Source: Acidobacteriota bacterium (lineage in GTDB: Bacteria; Acidobacteriota; Terriglobia; Bryobacterales; Bryobacteraceae). Taken from it: 36,848 nt of DNA. Below, one piece after another: positions 18,202 through 25,355 of the stretch. The first letter of the stretch is position 1, and each line of letters begins with the position of its first letter. Location: the NCBI GenBank assembly GCA_003223115.1, contig QHXW01000165.1:1-36848 (forward strand). Reading direction: 5' to 3'. The notes under the pieces were generated by a model. It did not search any database and was not told the origin of the DNA. It was given only the letters and a program-made list of their open reading frames with translations. Made by a program: the position numbers and the translations under genes.

Positions 18202-19137
18202 GTGAAGCGCGTACCCGAGTTTTCCAAATTCGCAGTCGCAATGATTTTCTTTGCAAATGCCGCAACCGCAGCGGTTCCACAACAGGCGCGCGCCTTAATC
18301 GACCACCTCACGGGGGGCAGGGGCACTTATGCTGCTGACGACGGTGTTTACAGGGTGATTTTTCCAAGAGAAGAGGCCACGATTGTCCAAGACTATCAGA
18401 ACCTCTCCCCAAATCTTGGGCTGAATTCATGGGTGGCTTTTACATCAGCAATTCATCACGATGCTATCCTTACGGGTCAATTCCTTCTACTCGAGGATGA
18501 AGTGAATCCTGTCATTACCGTGGCGCTGGATGCTGGTTTGGACGTGACGGGTCTGGCTGCATCGTCTTTGTTTGAGGGGCCTCGCTTACAAACCCTCGAT
18601 GTGACAGGCACAGGTACCTTCGAGGGTCTTGCTTCCGCATTTCGCAAAAGCCTCGATGAAATTCGGCGGGTGCGGCGCACGGCAGCTCTGCGCCTAACAA
18701 AATTTGCGGTCCCCGCAGTGCCGTTGGAGAGCGCGATCGATGGCAGCCCGCTGGATACCATCCTCTCGATGAGGGGCGTGGTAATCAGTGGTGTATATAA
18801 GGCGGCGATCGGAAGTCGAGCCGTCCTGCATGGCGAGCTGATCGGGCGAGAGATGGGGATGAGCACATGGGTGTCCTTCGCGGGCACGAATGATCACGCT
18901 GTGGCCCACGGAGAATTCGCCGAGACTCCTGACGGACTCAAAACACTGCTCAAAGCCCTCCGGTCGAAGGGCATCAACATCATCTCGATCCGCAATCACA
19001 CGTTGGGCGAGCATCCTCAGTTTGTCTTTGTGCATTTTTGGGGTCAAGACAGCGCTCTCGAACTGGCCAAGAAGATTCGATACGTGCTCGACACTCAAGT
19101 CGGCGCCATGGCACCAAACCCACGGGAAAAGATATGA
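18202..19137 (+). CDS. Second DUF1259 protein, N-half His motif lost
   Basis: 311 residues from GTG at 18202, four bases after the MFP stop, with AAGGGG as ribosome binding site; a signal peptide follows (FAVAMIFFANAATAAVPQ). Same two-repeat layout as the protein at 10.4 kb: LLLEDEVNPVITVALDAGLDVTG in the first half and LKTLLKALRSKGINIISI in the second. The first-half histidines are replaced (LAASSLFEGPRLQTLDVTGTG), while the second half keeps IRNHTLGEHPQFVFVHFWG. Hence one candidate metal site remains. Function unknown; it lies between the MFP gene and a propeller, and is followed by a duplicated scrap of MFP sequence. Confidence 0.82.
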   Translation: MKRVPEFSKFAVAMIFFANAATAAVPQQARALIDHLTGGRGTYAADDGVYRVIFPREEATIVQDYQNLSPNLGLNSWVAFTSAIHHDAILTGQFLLLEDEVNPVITVALDAGLDVTGLAASSLFEGPRLQTLDVTGTGTFEGLASAFRKSLDEIRRVRRTAALRLTKFAVPAVPLESAIDGSPLDTILSMRGVVISGVYKAAIGSRAVLHGELIGREMGMSTWVSFAGTNDHAVAHGEFAETPDGLKTLLKALRSKGINIISIRNHTLGEHPQFVFVHFWGQDSALELAKKIRYVLDTQVGAMAPNPREKI

Positions 19138-19143
19138 CGATGT

Positions 19144-19216
19144 CGTGCTGCGGCAGGAGTGATCAGATTCCGCCAGGAACCCACTTGAACGTGAAGATCG
19201 CGACCTGCAGAAAGGT
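19144..19216 (+). pseudogene. Remnant of a second membrane-fusion-protein C terminus
   Basis: One frame reads RSDQIPPGTHLNVKIATCRK, matching GSDEIRQGTHVNVRTVPATK at the end of the fusion protein at 17.05-18.2 kb. Preceding bases (GTGCTGCGG) also match the MFP codons VLRR. There is no upstream coding partner. The match indicates that a paralogous MFP once ended here, before the propeller gene. Confidence 0.65.
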
Positions 19217-19226
19217 TCCTAAAACG

Positions 19227-20219
19227 ATGCGCTCCTGTCTCGCAATCGTCACGTCATGGCTGGCGCTTTCCTGCAGTGCTTTCCCGCAATCGTTGCGGAA
19301 AGTCGCGACCATTGACTTGCCAGGTCCAGCCGGACAGAGATTCGATTATTTAGCCGTAGACGAAGAGGACCATTATGTTCTCTCCGCCCACCTTGGGCCA
19401 GGTCTGCTCTACGTTGTCGATACGAAGACGGATAAGGTGATGAAAGTGATCCATGGGCTACCGGGCATTACCGGACTCGAGTACGTTCCTGGCTTCCACA
19501 AGGTGTACACATCCAATTGGGGCGAGGAGAAAATCGGCGTGGTCGACCTCCACACGATGTCGGTTATCAAGCGCCTGCCCACAGAGTCGAAACCCAATGG
19601 AATCGCCTATGCAGAGCCTTTTCGAAAAGTGTATGTCGTGAACACTCTTGGGAAGGCGGTCAGCATAGTGGACGTCAACAAAGATGAGATTGTAAAAGTT
19701 CTGCGGTTCAACAGCGAAACCGGGACTCCTGGGTACGATGCGGTTGCAAAAAAGATCTACGTGACTCTGCGGTCCACGAACGAAGTGGCGGAGATCGATC
19801 CATCGACCGATCGCCTTATTGGCCGATATCCGGTGGAAAGCTGCCGCTTCAATCACGGCATGGCGGTAGATTCGGAGCACCATCGGGCATTCCTGCTCTG
19901 TGGTGGAACGCGGAACCTCACCGTATTCGCCCTCGACAGTCACAAAGCCATTGCTCACTTCCCAATCCCCGCCGGCGCAGATGTTGTGAAGTTCGACTCC
20001 GGGCAGGACCGGGCCTATGCTGCATGCTCGAGTGGCGCCATCTCGATCGTGCAGGAAGAGGCCCCCGAACACTTTCGGAAGATTGAAGACTTCCCCGTCC
20101 AAAAGTTCGTGCACAGCCTTGCGGTTGATCCCGTCACCCATCGAGTATATGCGCCCGAGCAAGAAGAAGATGGCCGGCCAGTAGCGCGTCTCGTCGTCTA
20201 CGAGCCTACAAAGAAATGA
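19227..20219 (+). CDS. Exported YVTN-type beta-propeller protein
   Basis: 330 residues from ATG at 19227, chosen because it begins a signal peptide (MRSCLAIVTSWLALSCSAFP). The longer frame back to 19038 only covers the MFP remnant. Blades include GQRFDYLAVDEEDHYVLSAH, GFHKVYTSNWGEEKIGVVDL, AKKIYVTLRSTNEVAEIDP and VTHRVYAPEQEEDGRPVARL. It ends with the same 'HRVYAPEQE.DGRP' pattern as the propeller at 4.5 kb (HLVYFPLENVDGRP), so the two are paralogs. The stop overlaps the next gene's upstream ATG. Role unknown; likely periplasmic. Confidence 0.83.
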   Translation: MRSCLAIVTSWLALSCSAFPQSLRKVATIDLPGPAGQRFDYLAVDEEDHYVLSAHLGPGLLYVVDTKTDKVMKVIHGLPGITGLEYVPGFHKVYTSNWGEEKIGVVDLHTMSVIKRLPTESKPNGIAYAEPFRKVYVVNTLGKAVSIVDVNKDEIVKVLRFNSETGTPGYDAVAKKIYVTLRSTNEVAEIDPSTDRLIGRYPVESCRFNHGMAVDSEHHRAFLLCGGTRNLTVFALDSHKAIAHFPIPAGADVVKFDSGQDRAYAACSSGAISIVQEEAPEHFRKIEDFPVQKFVHSLAVDPVTHRVYAPEQEEDGRPVARLVVYEPTKK

Positions 20220-20233
20220 ATTGGAGAAACGCA

Positions 20234-21223
20234 ATGAACGGAGCGAGAATTGGCATTGTTCTGCTATCGCTTGCGACCGTCTGGGGACAGTCCCGAGCGA
20301 GCGAGCCCCTGAAACTAGAGACAACAATTTCGATGTCCGACGTCCAGGGGCGCATCGATCACCTATCCGTGGACCTGAACAACCAGCGGCTGTTTGTCGC
20401 CGCGTTGGGGAACAACAGTGTGGAAGTCCTCGACATCAAAGGTGCGAAGAGGCTCCATACCATTTCCGGACTGCATGAGCCGCAGGGAGTGCTGTACGCG
20501 CCGGGTGAGAACAGGCTCTTTGTAGCCAACGCGAAGGATGGCACGTGCCGAATTTACGATGCGAGCTCTTTTCAGCTCCTGAAGACAATAGAGTACGGGG
20601 AGGACGCCGACAACATTCGTTTTGATGCACCCGCCAAGCAGGTCTATGTGGGCTACGGTGGCGGCGCTCTTGGAGTCCTTGATCTGAGCGGAAACAAACT
20701 GGGCGACATCAAGCTCGATGCCCACCCCGAGTCGTTTCAGCTTGAGAAGAAAGGCACCAGGATCTTCGTTAATCTTCCTGATTCAAGAAAGATCGCTGTG
20801 GTAGACAGGAAGAAGAAAGCGGTGGTGGGCCAGTGGGAAACCGGTGGAGCACTGGCAAACTTTCCAATGGCGCTAGACGAGGCAAACCATCGATTGTTTG
20901 CCGTCTGCCGTAAGCCGGCGGTGCTCATAGTCCTGAATACCGATTCTGGAGCCGTCATCGCTAAGATTCCAACCGTCGGGGACTCAGACGACGTGTTCTA
21001 CGATCCGACCCGGAAGCAGATCTACGCATCCGGCGGCGAGGGGGCGATCGCCGTCTTGGAGCAAAGGGATCCGGATCACTATCAAGAGATCGCTCGCATT
21101 CCGACCGTCAAAGGTGCCCGCACAAGCCTCTTTGTGTCGGAGCTTGGTCGTCTCTTCCTGGCAGTTCGGAAGCAAGGTTCTGAAGACGCCGCCGCAATCC
21201 GCGTGTATGCAGTTTCTCAGTGA
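20234..21223 (+). CDS. Exported YVTN-type beta-propeller protein
   Basis: 329 residues. ATG at 20234 is favoured by GGAG seven bases upstream; an in-frame ATG at 20216 overlaps the previous stop. The signal peptide ends near WGQSRASE. Blades: GRIDHLSVDLNNQRLFVAAL, ENRLFVANAKDGTCRIYDA, AKQVYVGYGGGALGVLDL, RKQIYASGGEGAIAVLEQ, LGRLFLAVRKQG. It is the last intact gene of the chr/RND cluster. It is less similar to the other two propellers in the window than they are to each other, judged by eye. Confidence 0.83.
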   Translation: MNGARIGIVLLSLATVWGQSRASEPLKLETTISMSDVQGRIDHLSVDLNNQRLFVAALGNNSVEVLDIKGAKRLHTISGLHEPQGVLYAPGENRLFVANAKDGTCRIYDASSFQLLKTIEYGEDADNIRFDAPAKQVYVGYGGGALGVLDLSGNKLGDIKLDAHPESFQLEKKGTRIFVNLPDSRKIAVVDRKKKAVVGQWETGGALANFPMALDEANHRLFAVCRKPAVLIVLNTDSGAVIAKIPTVGDSDDVFYDPTRKQIYASGGEGAIAVLEQRDPDHYQEIARIPTVKGARTSLFVSELGRLFLAVRKQGSEDAAAIRVYAVSQ

Positions 21224-21244
21224 CCCGATAAAAATACTTGAATC

Positions 21245-21350
21245 ATGAAATGGATTACGCGCGAAAAAGTGAAGGTCGATCGGTAGTGCCCACATGACTA
21301 TCAACGCGCTGGTGGCATTTTTGTGTGCCGGTAGTGTGCCGACTTTCGTG
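21245..21350 (+). pseudogene. Stub of a stand-alone ChrB C-domain gene
   Basis: Starting at ATG 21245 the frame reads MKWITREKVKVDR and then TAG (21284-21286). Stand-alone ChrB-domain proteins begin MKW(I/V)TRE.(V/P)K(V/I)DR(V/I)ACPWLI, and the full ChrB at 9.2 kb has the parallel RRWVTRQHLHIDRLACIWLI. After the stop, bases TGCCCACATGACTATC look like a corrupted CPWLI segment. The remainder has degenerated. Confidence 0.6.
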
Positions 21351-21533
21351 CTGCGGCCCTTTCCGCGTGGCTTCGGTCACGAGTCGAGCTTGGTGGCGGC
21401 TTTCAAGTCAGACTCACTAACAATGTTGTAACGGGTGAAATCAAAGCGGGTCTTGCGGCCACTGATGGCTGAAAGCGGATTCGCAGATGTTGTGCCTGCG
21501 GTCTTAATTTATCTCAACCGGAGCACTGTTTAC

Positions 21534-21707
21534 TCATGTCTCCAACTCGCGAACTAATTTGATCACTTCGTCAAACCCCGGAACCTCGCCGATGATCATA
21601 CCGCCCATCCGTTCGAAATCGCGGCGGAGATCCTCGGGCATGTCGTCCGTTGGCCCGAGGACTAAGGTGCTCGGAGCCGCGGCATTGTAACGGGTCGCGA
21701 CTTGCAT
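21534..21707 (-). CDS. Possible 57-residue small protein
   Basis: ATG at 21707, with GAAGAGAG about ten bases upstream, opens a frame beginning MQVATRYNAAAPSTL and ending DEVIKLVRELET. An in-frame stop closes it at 21534 and another stop lies six codons upstream of the start. Composition is normal for a soluble acidic protein and the C terminus is helical. I do not recognise the family. It may be the tail of a lost gene. Confidence 0.35.
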   Translation of the reverse strand: MQVATRYNAAAPSTLVLGPTDDMPEDLRRDFERMGGMIIGEVPGFDEVIKLVRELET

Positions 21708-21776
21708 CTCTGCGAGCTCTCTTCAACGCTTGTTAAGTGGCGTTTTCGTTCCATTGTGGTCTTTTGGCGTAGAACC

Positions 21777-21826
21777 CTTGTCTTTTAAGCAAAAGGTCGC
21801 GGGTTCGAGTCCAGCCCGGCTCACCA
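21777..21826 (+). other. tRNA-Lys(TTT)-like 3' fragment with CCA
   Basis: The sequence folds as the 3' part of a tRNA. It has an anticodon loop CTTTTAA (21782-21788) with four paired stem positions, a five-base variable region, a T-arm GCGGG-TTCGAGT-CCAGC with one mismatch, an acceptor strand CCGGCTC, discriminator A and an encoded CCA at 21824-21826. No GAGCCGG strand is found at the right distance upstream and the D-arm is poor, so a complete tRNA cannot be formed. Such 3' fragments are typical of tRNA-targeted integration sites or decayed tRNA genes. Confidence 0.6.
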
Positions 21827-22551
21827 AAACTAGCCTGTTTGGAGGACTTCCTGGAGTACAAACAGATCACTCAGGACTAGGCTCCGCTGGAGGAAGCGCG
21901 ATGAAAGGAGACGAGTCCGGCGACCACGATTTTGCGAGCAGTGGTCTCCATCGAACCATGCTTGCTCGCAAGTCTATGAAAACAGTTGGCATTCCGAACG
22001 CTAACGGGCATTTATTTGAGATCGTTCGATTTAGCCGTGTAAATAGCTGAAAAAACTGGCTTTAAGTTGGTAGCGCTAACGGGAATCGAACAAGTTAACG
22101 GGCAGCCCTGGCAGGCACAGTTGGGTCTAAGTGGTTGCAAATACGTACGCCTCGTCCTGGTCGCACTGCCTTGAGACCAGTAGGGAATCGCGGCGTGGTC
22201 TCCCGGTGGTCTCCAGGTCGCCGCGATTAGGCCACGTTAGCGTTGGCGGCGAGACTCGCGTCGGGCCATTAAGTCGAACGATCCGCCAATGACGCGATGA
22301 GCTTGTAATGCGAAAGCCACCGGCGCCCAACCGAAGATCGAAAAGGCGGAAAACCGCATGACCAGCCAGCCGCGCCGTCAGCCGCCGAGCGCCCGGTAAA
22401 GGGCAGTCCGGGCTACGTGGCGCACGATGGGAAACCTCTACAGCAACGGAGCTTCGAGCCCTCGATGAGTTTTTCACAAGCTCTGCACCGTTTAGAAATT
22501 CCGACCCTCAAATTCGAAAACTCGGCGGTTCAGTCGCCGCCGCCATGCAGC

Positions 22552-22575
22552 GAGCATTTGCCTTTTAAGCAGAGG
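22552..22575 (+). other. Second tRNA-Lys-like anticodon-arm fragment
   Basis: GAGC-A-TTTGC-CTTTTAA-GCAGA has a D-stem-like 3' strand, a five-pair anticodon stem and the same CTTTTAA loop as the fragment at 21.8 kb. No T-arm or acceptor follows. It could be a decayed copy; chance is not excluded for a motif this short. Confidence 0.35.
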
Positions 22576-22679
22576 TGCAAGGTGTGCCAATTGCGAGTGT
22601 CTCATCTCCGCGAGGAGACAGTGCCACTCGAATCTGTACGGAGCCGAGCGAAACCAAAATTCCTTTCCCCACTAATTAA

Positions 22680-22722
22680 CTAGACGTATGCTCAAGCATC
22701 CTAGACGTCGTGCTCAAGCATC
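22680..22722. repeat. Imperfect 21/22-bp tandem duplication
   Basis: CTAGACGTATGCTCAAGCATC (22680-22700) is followed at once by a copy differing by one inserted base and one substitution (22701-22722). The second copy encodes the C terminus and stop of the small protein at 22701-22859; the first repeats that ending outside the gene. Confidence 0.8.
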
Positions 22723-22859
22723 GCGTCGCTCCCCAACATCACCAGCATCTCAATCACTGCCCGGCGAATGACTTCCTCTTGTTCAATCTCCCGGACAAGG
22801 GCATTTAGCTCGCGGTCAAGCGCGTCGTCTTCGCAATGAATGTCATTGCGGTCTTCCAT
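22701..22859 (-). CDS. 52-residue acidic small protein after the SDR gene
   Basis: ATG at 22859 is preceded by AAGGA at a good distance. The product begins MEDRNDIHCEDDALD, continues with a predicted amphipathic helix (RELNALVREIEQEEVIRRAV) and ends MLGSDAMLEHDV. It is strongly acidic and likely cytosolic and helical. It lies 15 bp after the SDR stop in the same direction, so it could be the last gene of the ABC-export operon. Family not recognised. The ribosome binding site, codon structure and position support a real gene. Confidence 0.55.
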   Translation of the reverse strand: MEDRNDIHCEDDALDRELNALVREIEQEEVIRRAVIEMLVMLGSDAMLEHDV

Positions 22860-22873
22860 TGACAATTCCTTTC

Positions 22874-23785
22874 TTAATCTATTTGCGATAACGCAGAGGC
22901 GCGACTCTCGTACATCGCTTTACTCATGGTCCAGAGCCTGCGAGCGACATCGATGTCGTACGTAATATCTTTCGTGCGCGTCGTTCGGCACCGCAGGAAG
23001 AATCTGCCCGAGACGCCGTCCAGATCAGGAGAGGAAGCGACGTAAACGGGAGTTATCGCTGCGCGCTCTGGGAACGCAAGCAGCGATGGAATGCGCTTTA
23101 CAATCCAAGGCAACACCGCAGGTAAACCCCGCAGGTTATCGCCCAGGCGCGTAAGCGTGGGTCCGGGGCTAAAACAGTTTGCGGTAATCGTCGTTCCTGC
23201 GAGGCGCCGAGCGAGTTCGTGGGTAAAGAGAATGTTGCAGAGCTTCGAGCGTTTGTAGGCGCCCAACCAGTTATATCGCCGCTCCCCCTGGAGATTGGAA
23301 AAATCCAGTGTCCCGCTGTGGAACTCCGAGGACGCGGTCAGGATTCTCCCCGCGGGCGCGGCGCGAATGAGGTCGAGCACAAGGTGAGTCAGGATGAATG
23401 GCGCAAGATGATTAATAGCAAAGGTCTTCTCCAAGCCCTCCGGTGTCACTTCCCTGTTAGCGAACATCGCAGCCGCATTGTTGATCAGCACATCGATCCG
23501 TGAGAAAGATCCATGAAGCTTTTCAGCCAGCCGATGGATCTCTGCCTGCGACGACAAGTCAGCGAGGAACAGGATGGGCACGCTGCCGGCAGCACACTTC
23601 GCGATTTCCGCGCGCATAAAGTTGCCCCGGGTCCGATCGCGGCCAACCATAACCACCTCCGCGCCTTGCTCGGCAAGCAGCAGGGCAGTCGCCAACCCGA
23701 GGCCGCTTGTCGCTCCCGTGATGAGGACGGTCTTTCCGCTCATCGGTATCCCGTTTACCGGTGATTCGACACTCAGCACTTTCAC
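22874..23785 (-). CDS. Short-chain dehydrogenase/reductase, RDH-like
   Basis: NAD(P)-dependent oxidoreductase with a Rossmann fold, 303 residues from GTG at 23785 or 289 from ATG at 23743 (MSGKTVLITG). The cofactor motif is TGATSGLGLA, followed by NNAAAM, catalytic Ser in ILTASSEFH and the YKRSK active-site Tyr/Lys. GRDRTRG after strand two has basic residues that fit NADP. It resembles the retinol-dehydrogenase-like branch; the substrate is unknown. It starts 12 bp after the TolC stop, so it is probably cotranscribed with the export genes and may modify the exported compound (inference). Confidence 0.85.
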   Translation of the reverse strand: MKVLSVESPVNGIPMSGKTVLITGATSGLGLATALLLAEQGAEVVMVGRDRTRGNFMRAEIAKCAAGSVPILFLADLSSQAEIHRLAEKLHGSFSRIDVLINNAAAMFANREVTPEGLEKTFAINHLAPFILTHLVLDLIRAAPAGRILTASSEFHSGTLDFSNLQGERRYNWLGAYKRSKLCNILFTHELARRLAGTTITANCFSPGPTLTRLGDNLRGLPAVLPWIVKRIPSLLAFPERAAITPVYVASSPDLDGVSGRFFLRCRTTRTKDITYDIDVARRLWTMSKAMYESRASALSQID

Positions 23786-23797
23786 GCCCTCGGAGCG

Positions 23798-25333
23798 TCA
23801 CTTCAATTTCAGGAAGCGCTCCACTTTATCCGCCGCCCCGCCGAGAGCCCGAGCGAGGCTGAGCTTTGCGACGTTGTGCGCGAACACGCTGCTGATATAG
23901 TCCAATTCGGCGGCCGCCACGGCGTCCTGCGACTGCACCACCTCGATGTTGTCGGTGACTCCGGCCTCGTAGCGTTGTCGCGTCAGCCGGAGATTGTCCT
24001 GGGTCACTTCGCGATTCCGCTGCGCGACCTCGACTTGGCTCGCGGCAGCCTGCAGATCCAGCCACGCGTTGCGCACGTCGCTTTCGATGCGGCTAACAGT
24101 GTCTGAGGCTTCCGCTTTGCGCTGCACCAAGACGGCATCCGCGCGCTCAATATCCCCTTCAGTCCTGCCACCCTGCCAGATCGGGATATTCAGGGAACCC
24201 ACAACCGAAAACGTGCCGTGCGACTGAGCGGGGTTTGTCCCAATCGCCCCATAATTTGCGCTGAAGGTCAGCGACGGAAATCGCTCGGCCCGTGCGGCGG
24301 CAAAGGCGCGCTCCGCGGCGCGGACTTGCGCCTGCGCTCCTTTCAAATCCGGCCGCTGATCACGAGCTTGCTTAAGAGCGTCCTCAAGTGTAATCGCGGG
24401 CGCGGGCGTAAAAGGAATGTCGTCGGCGAGATCGAACTCGTCTGATGGCGGCAGGCCGGTAAGACGAGCCAGATTTATCTTTTGCTTCGCGAGATCGTTC
24501 CGCAGGGAAACAAGGCGTTGTTGTTGCGTGAGAACCTGGACCTGGCTTCGGTTCACATCGATCTGTGCCAGCACTCCGACAGCCCGCCGCTCTGATGCTT
24601 GCTGAAACAGTGCGTTCGCCGTGTCGAGTTGGGCGCGCGCAGAGGTAACCCGCGCCTGGGCGGCGATCACCTGTACGTAGGCGCCTCCTACCGCTAGAAC
24701 CACCAGGTCGTGCGCATCCTTAGAGAAGAATTCATTTGCATGCACGGTTTCTAAAGAGGCGCGATAGTTGTTCCAGGCTGTCAAATCAGCCACCGTCTGC
24801 GACAATCTCGCCCGGAGGTCGAAATAGTTAAACGGTCCAACCACGGACGGAATGGAAACACCCGGAACCGGCGATGCGAGTCGAACGCCCAGAGCCCTGA
24901 TATTCACTTGCTCCACGACTTCGCTTAAATCACCGTTCAAGTTCGGCAGTAGGGCGCTCCGGGCAACCCGGCTCTGGCCATGGGCCTCGCGAACCGCTTG
25001 CGATAGACCGATGGCGCCGAGATTATAGGCGATGCCGCGCTGAATCGCCTCTCGGAGGCTGAGTTTTCCTGAAAACGGCGCCTTGTCCGCGCCGTTCGCG
25101 CTTCCGGCATAAGGCCCTTGTACCTGGATGGCCGGGTTTAAGGTATTGACGCTGGTCGTCGTGCCGGGTATGGCTGTTTGCGTGGAGGAGACCGATCCGT
25201 TTCCGGCGGGCCGTCCGGAGAGTGGAAGTGGACTTCCACTCTGCCCGAACGCGGCGCCGTGGAAGAGAAGGAGGAATACGACGGCGAAGAGCGGAGCGGA
25301 GCGCAAATAAGGTCTGAACGGTAGGATCGTCAT
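23798..25333 (-). CDS. TolC-family outer-membrane efflux protein (ABC partner)
   Basis: 511 residues with signal peptide (LFAVVFLLLFHGAAFGQ), a long Gly/Ser/Thr-rich linker of about 60 residues, then two OEP repeats: LSLREAIQRGIAYNLGAIGL to SASERRAVGVLAQIDV-type helices, and ITLEDALKQARDQRPDLKGA to RLTRQRYEAGVTDNIEVVQSQ. It follows the permeases by 22 bp and completes a tripartite ABC exporter with the upstream fusion protein. Confidence 0.88.
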   Translation of the reverse strand: MTILPFRPYLRSAPLFAVVFLLLFHGAAFGQSGSPLPLSGRPAGNGSVSSTQTAIPGTTTSVNTLNPAIQVQGPYAGSANGADKAPFSGKLSLREAIQRGIAYNLGAIGLSQAVREAHGQSRVARSALLPNLNGDLSEVVEQVNIRALGVRLASPVPGVSIPSVVGPFNYFDLRARLSQTVADLTAWNNYRASLETVHANEFFSKDAHDLVVLAVGGAYVQVIAAQARVTSARAQLDTANALFQQASERRAVGVLAQIDVNRSQVQVLTQQQRLVSLRNDLAKQKINLARLTGLPPSDEFDLADDIPFTPAPAITLEDALKQARDQRPDLKGAQAQVRAAERAFAAARAERFPSLTFSANYGAIGTNPAQSHGTFSVVGSLNIPIWQGGRTEGDIERADAVLVQRKAEASDTVSRIESDVRNAWLDLQAAASQVEVAQRNREVTQDNLRLTRQRYEAGVTDNIEVVQSQDAVAAAELDYISSVFAHNVAKLSLARALGGAADKVERFLKLK

Positions 25334-25355
25334 AGCTTTCAGTGAGCGGACTCGC

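Larger units (their letters stand above)
21224..22700. other. Gene-poor junction between two oppositely oriented operons
   Basis: About 1.5 kb with no intact recognisable gene beyond one possible 57-residue frame. It holds the ChrB stub, two tRNA-Lys-like fragments (21777-21826 and 22552-22575) and three scattered copies of a (C/T)TAACGGG motif (near 22000, 22077 and 22097). Apparent long frames here (for example 21730-22050 and 22417-22683) lack ribosome binding sites and family motifs. It looks like an old recombination or integration junction. Confidence 0.5.

Noticed and set aside
21750-21826. Complete tRNA-Lys gene
   Set aside because: No 5' acceptor strand complementary to CCGGCTC and no proper D-arm at the required spacing; only the 3' part is credible.
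21730-22050. 106-codon plus-strand frame
   Set aside because: It runs through the tRNA-like fragment, has no ribosome binding site and no recognisable domain.
22417-22683. 88-codon plus-strand frame
   Set aside because: Composition is irregular, there is no ribosome binding site, and it covers the second tRNA-like fragment; probably chance.
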